From Hanleya hanleyi (Eukaryota; Mollusca; Polyplacophora; Lepidopleurida; Hanleyidae), in NCBI GenBank assembly GCA_036873755.1, contig JAVTVY010025167.1:39331-103330 (forward strand): a DNA stretch of 64,000 bases, written 5' to 3'. The notes beneath the pieces are model-generated. The model ran no database searches and was not told the origin of the DNA. It saw only the letters and a list, made by a program, of their open reading frames with translations. Positions 24,485 through 36,995 of the stretch are shown piece after piece. The first letter of the stretch is position 1. Every line of letters starts with the position of its first letter. Position numbers and translations under genes: made by a program.

Positions 24485-24625
24485 GAATTTATGCAAATGA
24501 GATTTTGTGATGTCACAAAGTGAACCCGTGATAACGAACTTACTTTCGGCTGATATATTCACAGACCTAGAAGTCTAATCTCTTTCAAATTTATAATATT
24601 GGTTATTTATATCATTATACAAACT
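24485..24625 (-). repeat. dispersed repeat family B, copy 1
   Basis: The reverse complement matches 40500-40625 with interruptions: 'caatattataaatttgaaag', 'aggtctgtgaatatatcagc' and 'ttcactttgtgacatcacaa'. About 130 bp are shared; both ends are undefined. Confidence 0.65.
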
Positions 24626-24851
24626 TCATGACTTTGTTTTTTGGAGCAATCCAATCATTTTAGAAATATGACTATACCATAGCAACCAGTTATTAAGGGC
24701 ATTATTCTGAAATTTGTGCAGGTTATGCTGTCACAATTACTGAATATTCAGTAACAACAGTCTATGCTATTTAAAAAAATCCCTTTAATCGTTTAGTTCC
24801 TGAGATAAAACTATGGGTTACCGGTTCCTATGGTAACCATATTCCTGAAAC

Positions 24852-25330
24852 GACTGTTCTATTGTAAATGTCTTGGACTAGGTCTCTGACTGTTCTATTG
24901 TAAATGTCTTGGACTAGGTCTCTGACTGTTCTATTGTAAATGTCCTGGACTAGGTCTCTGACTGTTCTATTGTAAATGACCTGGACTAGGTCCCTGACTG
25001 TTCTATTGTAAATATCCTGGACTAGGTCAATGACTGTTCTGTTGTAAATGTCCTGGACTAGTTCTCTGACTGTTCTATTGTAAATGCCCTGGACTAGGTC
25101 CCTGGCTGTTCTATTGTAAATGTCCTGAACTAGGTCTCTGACTGTTGTATTGTAAATGTCCTAGACTAGGCCTCTGACTGTTCTATTGTAAATGTCCTGA
25201 ACTAGGTCTCTGACTGTTCTATTGTAAATGTCCTGGACTAGGTATCTGACTGTTCTATTGTAAATGACCTGGACTAGGTCTCTGATTGTTCTATTGTAAA
25301 TGACCTGGAGTAGGTCTCTGACTGTTCTAT
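24852..25330. repeat. 36-bp minisatellite, about 13 copies
   Basis: The unit is 'gactgttctattgtaaatgt' followed by 'cctggactaggtctct'. Copies differ by scattered substitutions (tgacctgg, atatcctgg, tgttgtatt), so the array is older or less homogenised than most others here. The period is a multiple of three, which creates a minus-strand open frame of no significance. Confidence 0.93.
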
Positions 25331-25540
25331 CCATAATACAAACATTCGCTAACACCATTAAGGCAGCATGTGCTTAAAACATGAAAATGGGTTATTTCAC
25401 AAATTGCGACGCCAAATTTATTCAAAATTGTTTCGAGATGGATCAAAATATTTTCTAAACCAGCACATCTGTGGGATCGGCTGATGCCTTATATGCGGAT
25501 GAACACAATATTAGTGCATTAGGTTAGATAACACCATCAA

Positions 25541-25942
25541 TTGTGTACAGAACATGAAATACCGCAGAAATCATGTGGTCCGATATCTTTACCACGATTG
25601 GCTGTTATTCATCCTTGGAATGAATGGATGATATCATATATACTTAAAATCTTTCTGGATTATTTGATAAACAGGACAGGTGGAACAATGTCTGCAGAAG
25701 ACAACACTGTAACAGCTTTTCGTCGGGTACCCCATGGACTGATTTGGCATTTTAAGTTTCTGCTGGGTGATTGTCTGTCAGGCGGTCTGGTTCGAAAACG
25801 AGTCGCTCATCACGTGTTCGTTTTCCCGATAAATTTGATAGAACAAATTAGTCTTTCCAGCAAGGTAAGCCAATTGTTGCAACGAAATAGTGGGAATAAA
25901 GTTCTGGAGATATGCCGGTCAAATTTACTACATAATAAGTAA
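25541..25942 (+). CDS. unrecognised open frame, possible exon
   Basis: A 133-codon plus-strand frame in a slightly GC-richer island. From the internal ATG at 25688 the text runs 'MSAEDNTVTAFRRVPHGLIW' to 'IEQISLSSK', followed by AAG|GTAAGC near 25863, a plausible donor site, so 25688-25863 could be a first exon. I recognise no domain, the composition is unremarkable and there is no corroborating downstream exon. It may equally be chance. Confidence 0.18.
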   Translation: MCTEHEIPQKSCGPISLPRLAVIHPWNEWMISYILKIFLDYLINRTGGTMSAEDNTVTAFRRVPHGLIWHFKFLLGDCLSGGLVRKRVAHHVFVFPINLIEQISLSSKVSQLLQRNSGNKVLEICRSNLLHNK

Positions 25943-26116
25943 GGAATTTTAATACTGTTATCTAACCTGTACATGTGTGACAACTAGCCGTGCACAAATG
26001 GAAATTTCAATAAATAGGACGCTATGAACATATGGGTTGACTTCATTTGAAATGTCTCGGGGTTCCTGGGTATATTCATAGTTGAGGGCTGGGTTGTCGG
26101 ACCTGAGGCTGATGCT

Positions 26117-26558
26117 GGCATCAGACCAGAGTTAATCACTTCCGAGTCGAAGCCCTCGAACTACATTGTTTAGAAATTTGAGAGCAGATCATTGTGGATT
26201 TTATGAGCTGTGATTTTTCAGCATTTCTGATTCATCTGATATTTCAAATTGCATGAGGCTTCAAACTGTACTTCCTGGTGTTGATTTGTGCCACTTTGAG
26301 GAAAGCATAGCGGATGGAGACATGGTCATCGAGGGGTGGGAAGGCTCCCTGTTTACAAATTGATATTCGGTAACACCGATCAGCTGTCAATGGCGGTAAT
26401 TTGAAATTTCCATCGTCAACTACTGTCAACACTTTAACAGTTAATGTCCCACACCGTGAATATTGTCATGCCAAGTGGATTTATGCATCGAGAATTTTGT
26501 TCTGTGATTTTTTATGCTAATATATAACAAGTAACAAAATTAATAGTGTTCTGATGCC
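26117..26558. mobile_element. 442-bp inverted-terminus element, copy 1
   Basis: Starts GGCATCAG (26117) and ends CTGATGCC (26558). It is collinear over its full length with 28577-29025, with roughly one difference per 15-20 bases by eye. Shared landmarks include 'cttccgagtcgaagccctcg', 'gtttacaaattga.attcgg' and 'ggatttatgcatcgaga'. The short inverted ends and full-length collinearity suggest a non-autonomous transposon. No target duplication is clear, and no coding sequence is evident. Confidence 0.7.
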
Positions 26559-28576
26559 TGTCACAATGGATTTTCACATTTAACCAGAGAACTTCAAATT
26601 GTCACTGTGGCTATAGTTTTGAATTGATCAGCCCAATTTTCTCCAGGCTGACTCATGAACAACGTACAAATATTGCGGTTATTTCAAATTTTTGTTATTA
26701 AATTATTAATAAAATAAAATAATTATTTTGATTAACTTTAATTAATTTTTCAATTATTAAATTTTTTTTTGGCCAAATGTGGGTGAAATAAACATCATAC
26801 TGATAATGATGGGTGACATCCCTTGTATTCTTCTGCCATTTCCATGACAATATGGAAACAGTTTGGAGCAATTATAGGCAAAAATGGCTGATTTGTCAGT
26901 GCTAGGGCCAAATAGTCAATGCCAAATATGACGAGGTCCACTTAACACAGCTGGTAATTATGAGCAAATTAGCTTTCGAGATACAATAAATTATAAATGG
27001 AAGAAAGGCAATTCACAAAGATACAATTACATGTTGTTTCTTTTCAAAATCTAGACCTCGGTTCAAATCTTCAATGCTTCAATCATTTATGTATAAATCC
27101 ACTTCATATCAGTCTGGAACCACATGAAATTATTAATAATCAGATCACCTGTAAAAACTCAGAAGATTGTTCCAAACACAAAGAATATCCAAAATGCCTT
27201 TTGCATTTTTAACTTTAATGAGACAAATAAAATCTGATAACTGGGTCATTAATTAATCTGACTGTTGATGGCTTCACATTTTTGTGCGTCTATTGTCAGT
27301 CGCAGTTGCATCACAACACATACTTTCTCTTCATTTCATTTTTAGTATCTCCAGGATTATACGTTTGTAATTTTTCTTTCATATTCAGATTAGAGATCTT
27401 GTGGGCAACAAAGAACATGGATTACAGGCACCAAATATTAGCAAATCCCCCCCCCCCTCCTGCACACACCAAATAGTTTCTCTGGAATTTCGCACGGTGT
27501 GACTCAGAGGTATGGCCTTCAACTCTATTGGAAGATAGGCCTTGATTTCTGTAAGTTGCCACTTCAATGTTTCACCAAACAGATAACAGTTTAAGTGAGT
27601 CAAATTTCATCTGTCTTCACCTCTCATGGTTGTATTATGTAGCAGAGATCAGCAAATGACCATCAAATATGTTGTCATTGAATTTTATTCCTTTTTCTTC
27701 TATGTTGTGTTTTGACAAGTGTTGTCTGTTTGCAAATATTGCATTCATGGACTTGAAATCAGACACAGAATATATTCTTCAATGTTATTTATGAGTTTTC
27801 TCAGTAATAATAACTGTTTACAAGTAATATGCGCATCTCTCTAATTACTGTCAACAAGATGTTGATGAGATGTAGATCCATCCAAATGAACTAACATATG
27901 TTCTCTATATGGGAGTTGTGTATACCATAAACACCCCTGTGTTATATTTTTGGATGTGTTGTGTACACATTTGTGTATATTGCTCTCACTTCCTATAGGA
28001 TTAAACATGTCTTTGATCTTTGTATCAACATCAAATTTTAATACATTTGATAGATTACTGGGTTGACCCACTGATTACATGGGGAAATTAACCATTTTCA
28101 CGAAGGGAATTTTTACCAAATGTAGTCTAAATGAGCAGCTTGTAAACAAATTATGTTTTGTCAGATTTTGAATTGAATTTGTCTTTATTTTTAAGTTTTA
28201 TTTTGAAAATTTTCATAAAAAATGTATTAAAATAATAAAAAAGAAATAATTTAAAATAGTGCTTAACATATCTAGTCAATGCTTTATACTTCTTATTATA
28301 GGCAGAAGGATTGTCTACTTGGTGCTTTTTACCAGAGGGGAAAATATGTACAGGTTAGTGAGATATTGAGATATTGTATTTTTTACTTGTTCCTCAGTCT
28401 TAAGTCATATGGGACAAACTGAGGGAAAATTATAAAGGGGGTACCCTTGGCATATAGGCTGTAAAATCTCTATCTGTGCATAGTTTTATCTGTGCCTTCT
28501 CAAGATAGTTTGGGAATGGGTATTGTTTGTTCAGATGAGAGCATTCTTTATTTCAACAATAGTTTCATGACTGACA
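26559..28576. other. AT-rich spacer between the two 445-bp elements
   Basis: AT-rich, no gene. The 53 bases at 28302-28354 are bordered by a tolerable acceptor and a 'gttagt' donor; I did not accept them as an exon. Confidence 0.45.
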
Positions 28577-29025
28577 GGCATCAGACCTGAGTTAATCACT
28601 TCCGAGTCGAAGCCCTCGAACTACATTGTTTAGAAATTTGAGAGCAGATCATTGTGGATTTTATGAGCTGTGATTTTCAGCATTTCTGATTCATCGGATA
28701 TTTCAAATTGCTGACGAGGCTTCAAACCGTACTTCCTTCTGTTGACTTGTGCCACTTTAAGGAAAGCATGGCGGATGGAGACATGATCATCGAGGGGTTA
28801 GAAGGCTCCCTGTTTACAAATTGACATTCGGTAACACCGATCAGCTGTCAATGGCGGTAATTTGAAATTTCCATGGTCAACTCCTGTCAAGACTTTAACA
28901 GTTAATGTCCCACAAGATGAATATTGTCATGCCAAGTGGATTTATGCATCGAGAGTTTTCTGAATTTTTTGTGATTTTTTATTCTAATACATAACAAGTA
29001 ACAAAATTAATATTGTCCTGATGCC
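28577..29025. mobile_element. 449-bp inverted-terminus element, copy 2
   Basis: Same element and orientation as 26117-26558, again bounded by GGCATCAG and CTGATGCC. Small indels distinguish the copies (for example an extra 'c' in 'ttgctgacgaggc' near 28711). Confidence 0.7.
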
Positions 29026-29034
29026 TGCTATAAA

Positions 29035-30420
29035 CTAGTTTGACGAGTCGGTCGACGGTGCGACTCCAGCTCTGGGCAATGGTAGGGAAGACCACCAGGA
29101 GCACGTGTGGCGTACGATTTCTTGACGTGACGTCAGAAAGGAACCTTGCTCACCACAACTTTCATGACGTATTTTGGTGAGTCTTTGAGCCATACGTGGC
29201 AAATACAAAGCCAGTCATACTTGTTTTATGGCGAGAAAACAAGGTAATTTCTGCAAGTGCCTTGTATGGAACCAGGCGGGTAAGGGGATGTTCACGCTCC
29301 AAATTAACGCTTAACCTGACAGGTCGAGAAAGCCCAAGGGCACAATGAAGACGTGTCGGGTACAATGGCCCTTCGACGTTCATCCACAACTAAAATTCCG
29401 ATCTAACTACAAGGATATTTCGTTTTTAATGTTTGGGCGGAGAAAGCAATCAGGTTGTCCAAACATTGGTCCGCTAAAACGTCAGGGAATAGAATTACGA
29501 AAATTGACGAGGTGGGGATAAAGTGAGAAAGAAGAGCTCACCTATTGGGATGTTTTGAAAACAAACACCGCTAAGAAGAATTCACAAAGTACTTTGCCTT
29601 TTCAAAAGAAAGTACCCCCTATTGTGGAAATATTTCTCGTGATCAAACACGGGCAGGAGAATAAAGGCTGATATTCAGCCATTCTGTTCAGGAGATCTTC
29701 TCTGTGCCGCTTAACAAGGAAGATTTATTGTCAGGCCGAGACGATTGTCATCCCACGGTACAATGGCTAAACTTTTTATATTTCAAGTGGGGCAATAAAA
29801 GAGATAATCACCTATCCCCCAGCCGCTATTATATGTCACGAGGAATGACTTAACACGACTATAAGGGTTTCTGTGGGAGTATATGAATGTATAACCAGGT
29901 AATAGGCTTACGTTAGCGGCACGGACTTTGTTTGCTAATCTATATCAAATGTCTCAATTGTTATATATACATAAAATCTAGGACAGCTGCTGGATGGCCT
30001 GGTCTTTGCTTTTATATCCTACCTACCTGACACACCTCAGGCTATGTACGCTCTTTAAAAGTGAAGCTTGTCTCACTAAACAGAAGTGTGCCCGGCTTTA
30101 CCATATTCTTATTCTTAGGCAAATTTATTTTAATATATAGGCAAATCGATAAATAAAATATCTATATTCCAAGTGTTCCTCGAACCCCGCTCTTCTCCCT
30201 ACTCGCGCTGCTCTGCAGATCGTCCAGTGTTTTATCTCCAAAGCAACGTCAAGCCCAATCTCCCTGCAGGATTCTCTCCCCCTGATATCCTGTCGATACC
30301 CTGCAACGTGTGCTTCAGTTCAAGAACTCGTCCCATTTTGACACTGCCCGCCATACATCAAGCAGGAGTCACCTACATCCCAGTCAGGTAGATGCTGTAC
30401 ACTTTATCCCCATCAATATA
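29035..30420. promoter_or_regulatory. unique GC-balanced block, possible regulatory DNA
   Basis: Markedly less AT-rich than the flanks and without repeats. It includes a pyrimidine-rich patch at 30170-30390 with an open plus-strand frame ending at a 'cag|gtagat' sequence. No domain is recognised in any frame. Conserved non-coding DNA of the NK1 domain is one explanation; an unrecognised exon is another. Confidence 0.18.
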
Positions 30421-32120
30421 ATCACCTGATAGCTATAACGTTTTCTGATGTTGATGAATATGGAATAGTTTACCTCAACATATGTCGAATCCTCCCATAG
30501 CAAATCACTAGAATGGCGCTATATATAGCAAACGTGCCAGATGAACCAAACTTGATGAATGCAAATGCTATGTGATCTTAGACTAATGTATATACGTGTG
30601 AGATTTTGATTGCGCGCATACCTTATTAGTTTTTGTTTTTTGCGTGCATTTTTTATTAGTTTTTGCAATATGCCTAGAATACGTTGCGGCAAATTAGTTC
30701 TACTTCAGGCATTAATATCTAGAACAATTCTGATAATCTCGTATACGTCTAGGACGTAAATATAGCTGACGTTCAGATAGGATGCGAGCTACGGACGAAG
30801 GAGCCTGACTTTGTATCGAAGATGTTTTTGGATTTCGCATAATGTTGTATTAGCTCCATTACAGAACAATCTTTTTGTAATCTTTTGAACAATGGGTCCG
30901 TTTTAATCGGTTTAACCTAATTTTATAATATTCTTGTAGGTCTGAAGTCCAAGGATAATCATTTTACGCTTTAGGAAATAATGATCTAAACACAATACAT
31001 CTATCAATTTCGAGTATTCATTATACGATGTGCGTAAGACTACATATTAATTTTGCTATATATACTCTATCAGTCTTTCAAATTATCACAATCAAATATC
31101 AACCATTCAAATCAGACCGTCTGGTTTAATGATAAACCTTTCATGATACAACTACGGTTGGTTATTTTCAAATATATGGGAAATAGTTGGTCTATTTGAA
31201 ATAATATGAGGCTACATGTAATTCATACCAATCCGAAATGCATGAGATCAAATTCCTGGACATCTCAAAACATCACCTCCTGAAACTATCAACGCATTGT
31301 CCTGTTCAATAACCCTACAGACAGACAGCAAATCAGAACTTGATCCAGTTGAGTATACCCAAGAATTCAGTATATTTTATGCAAGCCTTTTACGAGGCTA
31401 TTAATCATCCATATGGCTAATTTTTCGTGAATTAATCAGGCGCGTGATCTAGTGTAGTACAAGAACCAAGCGGCCACATTCCAAGATAACACACAAATAT
31501 TCAGGTCCTATCATCAGGGGCAGTGTAATGGATGGATGGATGTACTTGTAATCGTCATCAAACAACATCATCCAAATACACCACAATTCTCAGTCATACA
31601 CGCGTATAGCCCGACCAGCATCCCGGTGTCAACTCTTAGCTATATTGTCCTTCTTATGCCAGTTATCCTTTTACCTATGCTGGTTGTCTAAGCCCTTTCG
31701 GGTATCGCAACAGATGAGCCACGCAAATGGTAATAATGCAAATGCAAATGAAACAAATGGAAATAAAAAATGTATCAAATTTTCCAACTGCTTTGGTCAT
31801 ACGAATCCTACCATAAGAATTTCACTAAAAGGTCAACGGTCAGAAATAACACACAGAAGGCTTTGCAGCACGTGGGCGGGATGGAAGGGGTTCAATGTAT
31901 ACACATCAGTTATCAGTTATGTCTATCTCATCACGAACAATTGTGAAGAAATGTATCATGGCAGTTTTACATGGAACTGGTACCTGTAGATTCAAATATA
32001 TGGATAATATTATATATTGAATGAATTCAAGATGTTAAAGTTGATGTCTACGTCGTACCATTGCTATCAGGAATGGACATCGTCAAGTATAGATGCGCAT
32101 GACTGTGTCATTGAAACGTG
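30421..32120. other. AT-rich intergenic sequence
   Basis: No gene recognised. At 31530-31555 a (ggat)n run with 'gtacttg' beside it mirrors 'aagtacatccatccatccat' at 8940. Confidence 0.45.
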
Positions 32121-32123
32121 CAA

Positions 32124-32436
32124 AAGGCTGGGAGGAAGAGGCTGTGGGGAAGATGCTAGGAGGAAGAGGCTGGGAGGAAGAGGCTGGGAGAAAGATGCTG
32201 GGAGGAAGAGGCTGTGGGGAAGATGCTAGGAGGAAGAGGCTGGGAGGAAGAGGCTGGGAGGAAGAGGCTGAAAGGAAGAGGCTGAAAGGAAGAGGCTGGG
32301 AGGAAGATGCTGGGAGGAAGAGGCTGAGAGGAAGAGGCTCAAAGGAAGAGGCTGGGAGGAAGATGCTGGGAGGAGAGGCTGAAAGGAAGAGGCTGAAAGG
32401 AAGAGGCTGGAAGGAAGAGGCCAGGAGGAAGAACCC
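32124..32436. repeat. purine-rich 14/15-bp minisatellite
   Basis: Tandem 'aggaagaggctggg' words with variants 'aagatgctggg' and 'aagaggctgaaa' over about 310 bp. Nearly pure A/G on the plus strand outside the 'ct' of each unit. Open frames in several registers are artefacts of composition. Confidence 0.9.
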
Positions 32437-32895
32437 TCTGGAGCGGACAAGAGACATATAATGAGACTGAAGGAAATCAATGTGAGAAAACTGAAAATAA
32501 AAACTATCATCATTTGTTAATCAAACGTGAATAAATTATATGAAAACAGATATGCACTATTGCAAATGAAAACAGCCATTATCTACTGTGTCTGCATGAT
32601 TGTGTTATGTTATCTTCGTCGACATACGAAGGGGAGGCGGGGGGGGGGGGGCATCGGAACCGATGGAGGTTTCTCTTATGCCAGATATAGCGCCACTTTC
32701 CATCCATTCGAAATTAACCTCTACATTCATTGTAGTTGTATGGTGAAAGTTTGAAGTATATTTAATTGACACATGTGATTTAATTGGTTGGTAATTCATT
32801 GGGGTGATCTGATTGGTGGAGGGTACGATTGGATTTCAAGACAGATTAATACGTAGACTCACATACAAGAAATTCGGTTCCGCGAAAGATGAAAT
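32437..32895. other. intergenic, no gene seen
   Basis: No element recognised apart from a G-run at 32639-32651. Confidence 0.5.
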
Positions 32896-32899
32896 GTCT

Positions 32900-33165
32900 T
32901 ATATCATTTACATCCATGGTGTTCAAATGAACAGTCACAATCAAAGCGTGACACATACATACTCTGAACAACGATAAGGAATAATGATCAGTGATTACAA
33001 TTTATTTAGAGAACATCATCATGTCTTGCGGACATCATTAGAAACTGTTGACCGCTTCTCTTTGGTAGAAAACCATCTTGTGTTTTTATTAATTTTATTT
33101 CATACACATACGAAATAGGGCTTTCGGTTATTAACGCGAAAATTCTTTATGGACGACGGCTGGTA
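32900..33165 (+). mobile_element. Penelope-like element tail fragment
   Basis: Matches the family tail: 'gttcaaatgaacagtcacaa', 'tcaaagcgtgac', 'catcatcatgtcttgcggac' and 'gaaactgttgaccgcttctc'. It then continues to 'gcgaaaattctttatggacg', the stretch that precedes the minisatellite at 5956 and the array region at 42728. Confidence 0.65.
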
Positions 33166-33219
33166 ATTACAATTTCAATAATTAGAATAAAATCGCACAA
33201 GCTATCGGGGGGTGTTCAG

Positions 33220-34150
33220 ATAGATCCATTGATCCAGAGATTATGTATCAGGCTATCCACAGAAGTTGTTCAGATGAATCCATGGATCCGGAGATTATGT
33301 ATCAGGCTATCCATGGGTTTGTCCACATGGATCCTTTGATCCGGAGATTATGTATCAGGCTATCCACAGAAGTTGTTCAGATGGATCCATGGATCCGAAG
33401 ATTATGTTTCAGGCTATCCATGGGTTTGTCCACATGGATCCATGGATCCGGAGATTATGTATCAGGTTATCCATGGGCTTCTCCACACGGATCCATTGAT
33501 CCGGAGATTATGTATCAGGCTATCCATGGGCTTGTCCACACGGATCCATTGATCCGGAGATTATGTATCAGGCTATCCACAGAAGTTGTTCAGATGAATC
33601 CATGGATCCGGAGATTATGTATCAGGCTATCCATGGGTTTGTCCACATGGATCCATGGATCCGGAGATTATGTATCAGGTTATCCACAGAAGTTGTTCAG
33701 ATGGATCCATGGATCCGGAGATTATGTATCAGGCTATCCATGGGTTTGTCCACATGGATCCATTGATCCGGAGATTATGTATCAGGCTATCCACAGAAGT
33801 TGTTCAGATGGATCCATGGATCCGGAGATTATGTATCAGGCTATCCATGGGTTTGTCCAGATGGATCCATGGATCCGGAGATTATGTATCAGGTTATCCA
33901 TGGGCTTGTCCACACGGATCTATTGATCCGGAGATTATGTATCAGGCTATCCATGGGCTTGTCCACACGGATCCATCGATCCGGAGATTATGTATCAGGC
34001 TATCCACAGAATTTGTTCAGATGGATCCATGAATCCGGAAATTAAGTATCAGCCTATCCGTGGGCTTGTTCACATGAATCCATTGATCCAGATATTACAT
34101 TTGTATGCATCAGGCTATCCACGAAAGATGTTCAGATGGATCCATGGATC
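33220..34150. repeat. 54-bp satellite with two alternating unit types, about 17 copies
   Basis: Every unit shares 'ggagattatgtatcaggcta' and a GGATCCATGGATCC-like palindromic core. Units of type A carry 'cacagaagttgttcagatg'; type B carry 'tgggtttgtccacatgg' or the variant 'gggcttgtccacacgg'. A and B mostly alternate, giving a 108-bp higher-order period. The 54-bp period keeps a frame open for 227 codons (33243-33926), which I treat as an artefact. Confidence 0.95.
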
Positions 34151-35399
34151 CAGTCGTATTGTAACAGGATATATCCACTGCAGATGCATATGCCGACTCA
34201 TGGAACAAAAGTATATGAAAGTGACTTGTTTACAAATGTATAACAGGTTAGAATGCCAATGTTAACATTAGTTGGAATATGTTTAGGATACTTCTAGAAA
34301 ACTACTACAAAAATCAAAACAATACTTAGTTTTACGTTGTATACATGTTTGGTCTCGCACGCTGGACAGCCACCGCGCAGCTATCATATATTACTATAGG
34401 TTGTACATTATTTTGAAGAAGCAGAAGCAGAAGAGAAAGAAGCAGTTCTACCGATGGAGCCTTGAATCCGAGGACATTTCTCAGAATTTTCTCTCGAATG
34501 GTACATGCCATACTGGCTTCATGCTGCCGTGATAATACTCGTACTATTTCACTGTAGTTTTCATTCTTATCGCTGAGAATAATATCTCTCATGATTTGTA
34601 AAAGAATTCACCTAACAAAACGTTATTCCTAAATTGTCCCAAATAAATATCATGGCAGTGGTTCTGGTGTTGTGAGAATTCCGGATCTGCATATTTGGTT
34701 CGACATTTCCGACGTAAATCATGTAGTCTAGGGAGCAGTGTCTATCATGACAGGGAAAACATGAACGTAGGGAGCTGTTGCGCTTGTGACGATACCCATG
34801 ATTATCCCTGTTGTAGTGCCCATTGTAATACGATGGAGTGCCCGATCACACCAACCAACCAACCAACGGTCGCAGGGTTTATATCCGCTCGTCAATAGAC
34901 ATACAGCTGCCAGGACGTTCCAAATGTGGATATATCCTGCCTGGAGGTAAATGGAGTTTGTTACGACTGCCTTAACTATGAAAACACGGTTTATTACACA
35001 ACGTTTATTTGTTCTTACCACCGCCTGTCTCACCATTTTAGTTGATTTGCAACGACAACGAGGGTGGGCACTAAAGGCCAAATGCACCCAAAATGGATGA
35101 CCTCATTGACCAACCAAAACACGGCAACGATCAGCAATAGTGACATTAATGTGCGGTATTGAGAAATAAACACTAGCGTGGTATAGTTTATTTATTTTCA
35201 TTTGCTGTAACTACTTTTTCAGCAGTATAGCTCAAGGGTACAGAAATCTCTAATGGATGCCGACCCTAAATCAGTGTAAACAAGAGACTGATTGGCACTA
35301 TGGGCTTCATCGTTTATAAATAAATCTGCAAGTCTTCTATGCTATTCATGTTTCAGTAAGACAGGAATATTATTTTGGTTAGGTATCAATGATAGAATG
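34151..35399. other. intergenic, no gene seen
   Basis: Several short frames (34332-34592 minus, 34728-35087 minus) without recognisable domains. 'cgatggagtgccc' followed by (caac)n lies at 34831-34862. Confidence 0.4.
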
Positions 35400-36075
35400 T
35401 TTTGTTTTGTGATGTTAACGGACTACCGTAACCTAAGGTTTGAGTCGCTCAATATTCGTTAGATAACCCTCTTCGGTCACTCAAGATACCAGACCCAATA
35501 GCTACTGCAACGAAATTTCAGAACTTCTCGACCAAAAAGGTTTTCCGGTCCCCAATGAGTGTGAGATAACTTTTTCGGTTTCAGGTCACTCTATTGCATT
35601 ATTCCCATAGTCATGTTTCGTCTGACAAAGCCGTAAAATGACAGGGGATACGCCACAATAACGAACCAAAGCGCCGTTATTAATAGCATGTCTGAATGAC
35701 ATTCGGGACCTTGTGACCTCTATCGACTTCAGAATATGACCATTTTGCATGAATAAGAACCAGCCAATGCCCCTTTTCTCCGCATCAACTCGCTTTTTGT
35801 CGGAGGAGCGCGAGATCGCACAGAAGCGAACCGTTTCTCCGAGTCGTCCGTTAATTATAGCTGCTTTTTCTATCACACCGTTCAAGAAATACATCTTAGT
35901 TGAAAAAGGTTACTTCGCTTGCAAGAATGGTGTGCAGTGTAAACTGCAAGTATTATGGTTTTGTGACCAAAACAGTTTCTGTCCCACATTGGATGTTGAA
36001 GGGACCAACATAGAGAGAACCGAGGAATATCAATCTCATGGCCGATCGAAATATAATCCTTAGCGCACTTGAACG
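35400..36075. promoter_or_regulatory. unique GC-balanced block, possible regulatory DNA
   Basis: Non-repetitive, with TTAATTATAG and ATTAATAG homeodomain-type words and overlapping frames on both strands (35749-36063 plus; 35586-35894 minus) that I do not recognise. Confidence 0.18.
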
Positions 36076-36139
36076 GTCGTTGTTGAGTGGTCGAAACGAG
36101 AAGTAGTAGAGCCTACAATACTCGCGGATTGTTTGGATC

Positions 36140-36995
36140 TCGCCAACGGCAAGCCACGTTGACAGAAATACCCTCCCCAAGCAAAGCAAAAACTGAGCGA
36201 CACCATGGTGCAAGAAGTTTTTGTAGGCTTCCAAAGTACATTTGCTGCTTTTTCAGCAGACAAGGCATAAAATAATACAATATTTATAAGTAAACATTAC
36301 CAATACCAGTTATTAGTTAATGAGTCAAGTTTATTTACTCCATCTGCTTCAGTATCGACTTACTCCTCCACTGAAAGTACTCTGTATCGTGTATTCAACA
36401 AATAAAAACAGTTTCTTAAAGAAAGAAGTACTTCCCTTCCGACCACTCACAAAAATATATCAAATTTGCACCAGACCTCTAAAATGCATCAGAACAACAT
36501 ACAAAGCTAGATTTATAAACCAATCTTCTATTATCTTCCCTACAGGAAGTTGACTCATTTTGGAAGAATTCTTGTGTTGCCATTTGAAAACTTCAGATGT
36601 GGAATCACACACCATACATGTACATACATAAATCTACTTGGGATTTCTCGACTCTTTATTCTACTATTCCTCATTAGGACTTAGAAAAACACCTTTGTTC
36701 ATTAATAATATCGTTGATCAATAAAATGGATCAAAACTGTCAGAAGCCACAAGACTTTCTTCAGTTCTACTGCGGGTAAAGGATATCATTCACGGTATGT
36801 TTCTTTGTTAATAGAGTTGCTTGAAATTCTCATTATCATTTGGTAACACCATATACCAAAAGAGTATATTTATTCCACTGGGTACAAATTGTGCACTTCT
36901 TTTGGCAAACATATATCAGTTCTCGTATGAATATGCCTTTTTGCAGAAATTGTAAAAATATATCCATTTGAAAGCCCGTTCCTTCTCATTCACCA
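36140..36995 (+). pseudogene. decayed Penelope-like element cut off by a LINE
   Basis: Plus-strand fragments in family order: 'ASVSTYSSTE' near 36348, 'FLKERSTSLPTTH' near 36412, 'STWDFSTLYSTIPH' at about 36630 ending in a stop, 'IPLGTNCALLLANIYQFSYE' near 36868 and 'ARSFSFT' near 36972. Collinearity then breaks at about 36995, exactly where non-LTR retrotransposon sequence starts, before the YIDD motif would be reached. Confidence 0.65.

Noticed and set aside
28302..28354. Possible 53-bp exon between 'attatag' and 'gttagt'
   Set aside because: Too short, no recognisable peptide, and no neighbouring exons; splice-like words are common by chance in AT-rich DNA.
33243..33926. 227-codon frame with an 18-residue repeat (MYQAIH...)
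   Set aside because: The 54-bp satellite period keeps it open; more than one plus-strand frame is open across the array and the sequence outside the repeat is not protein-like.
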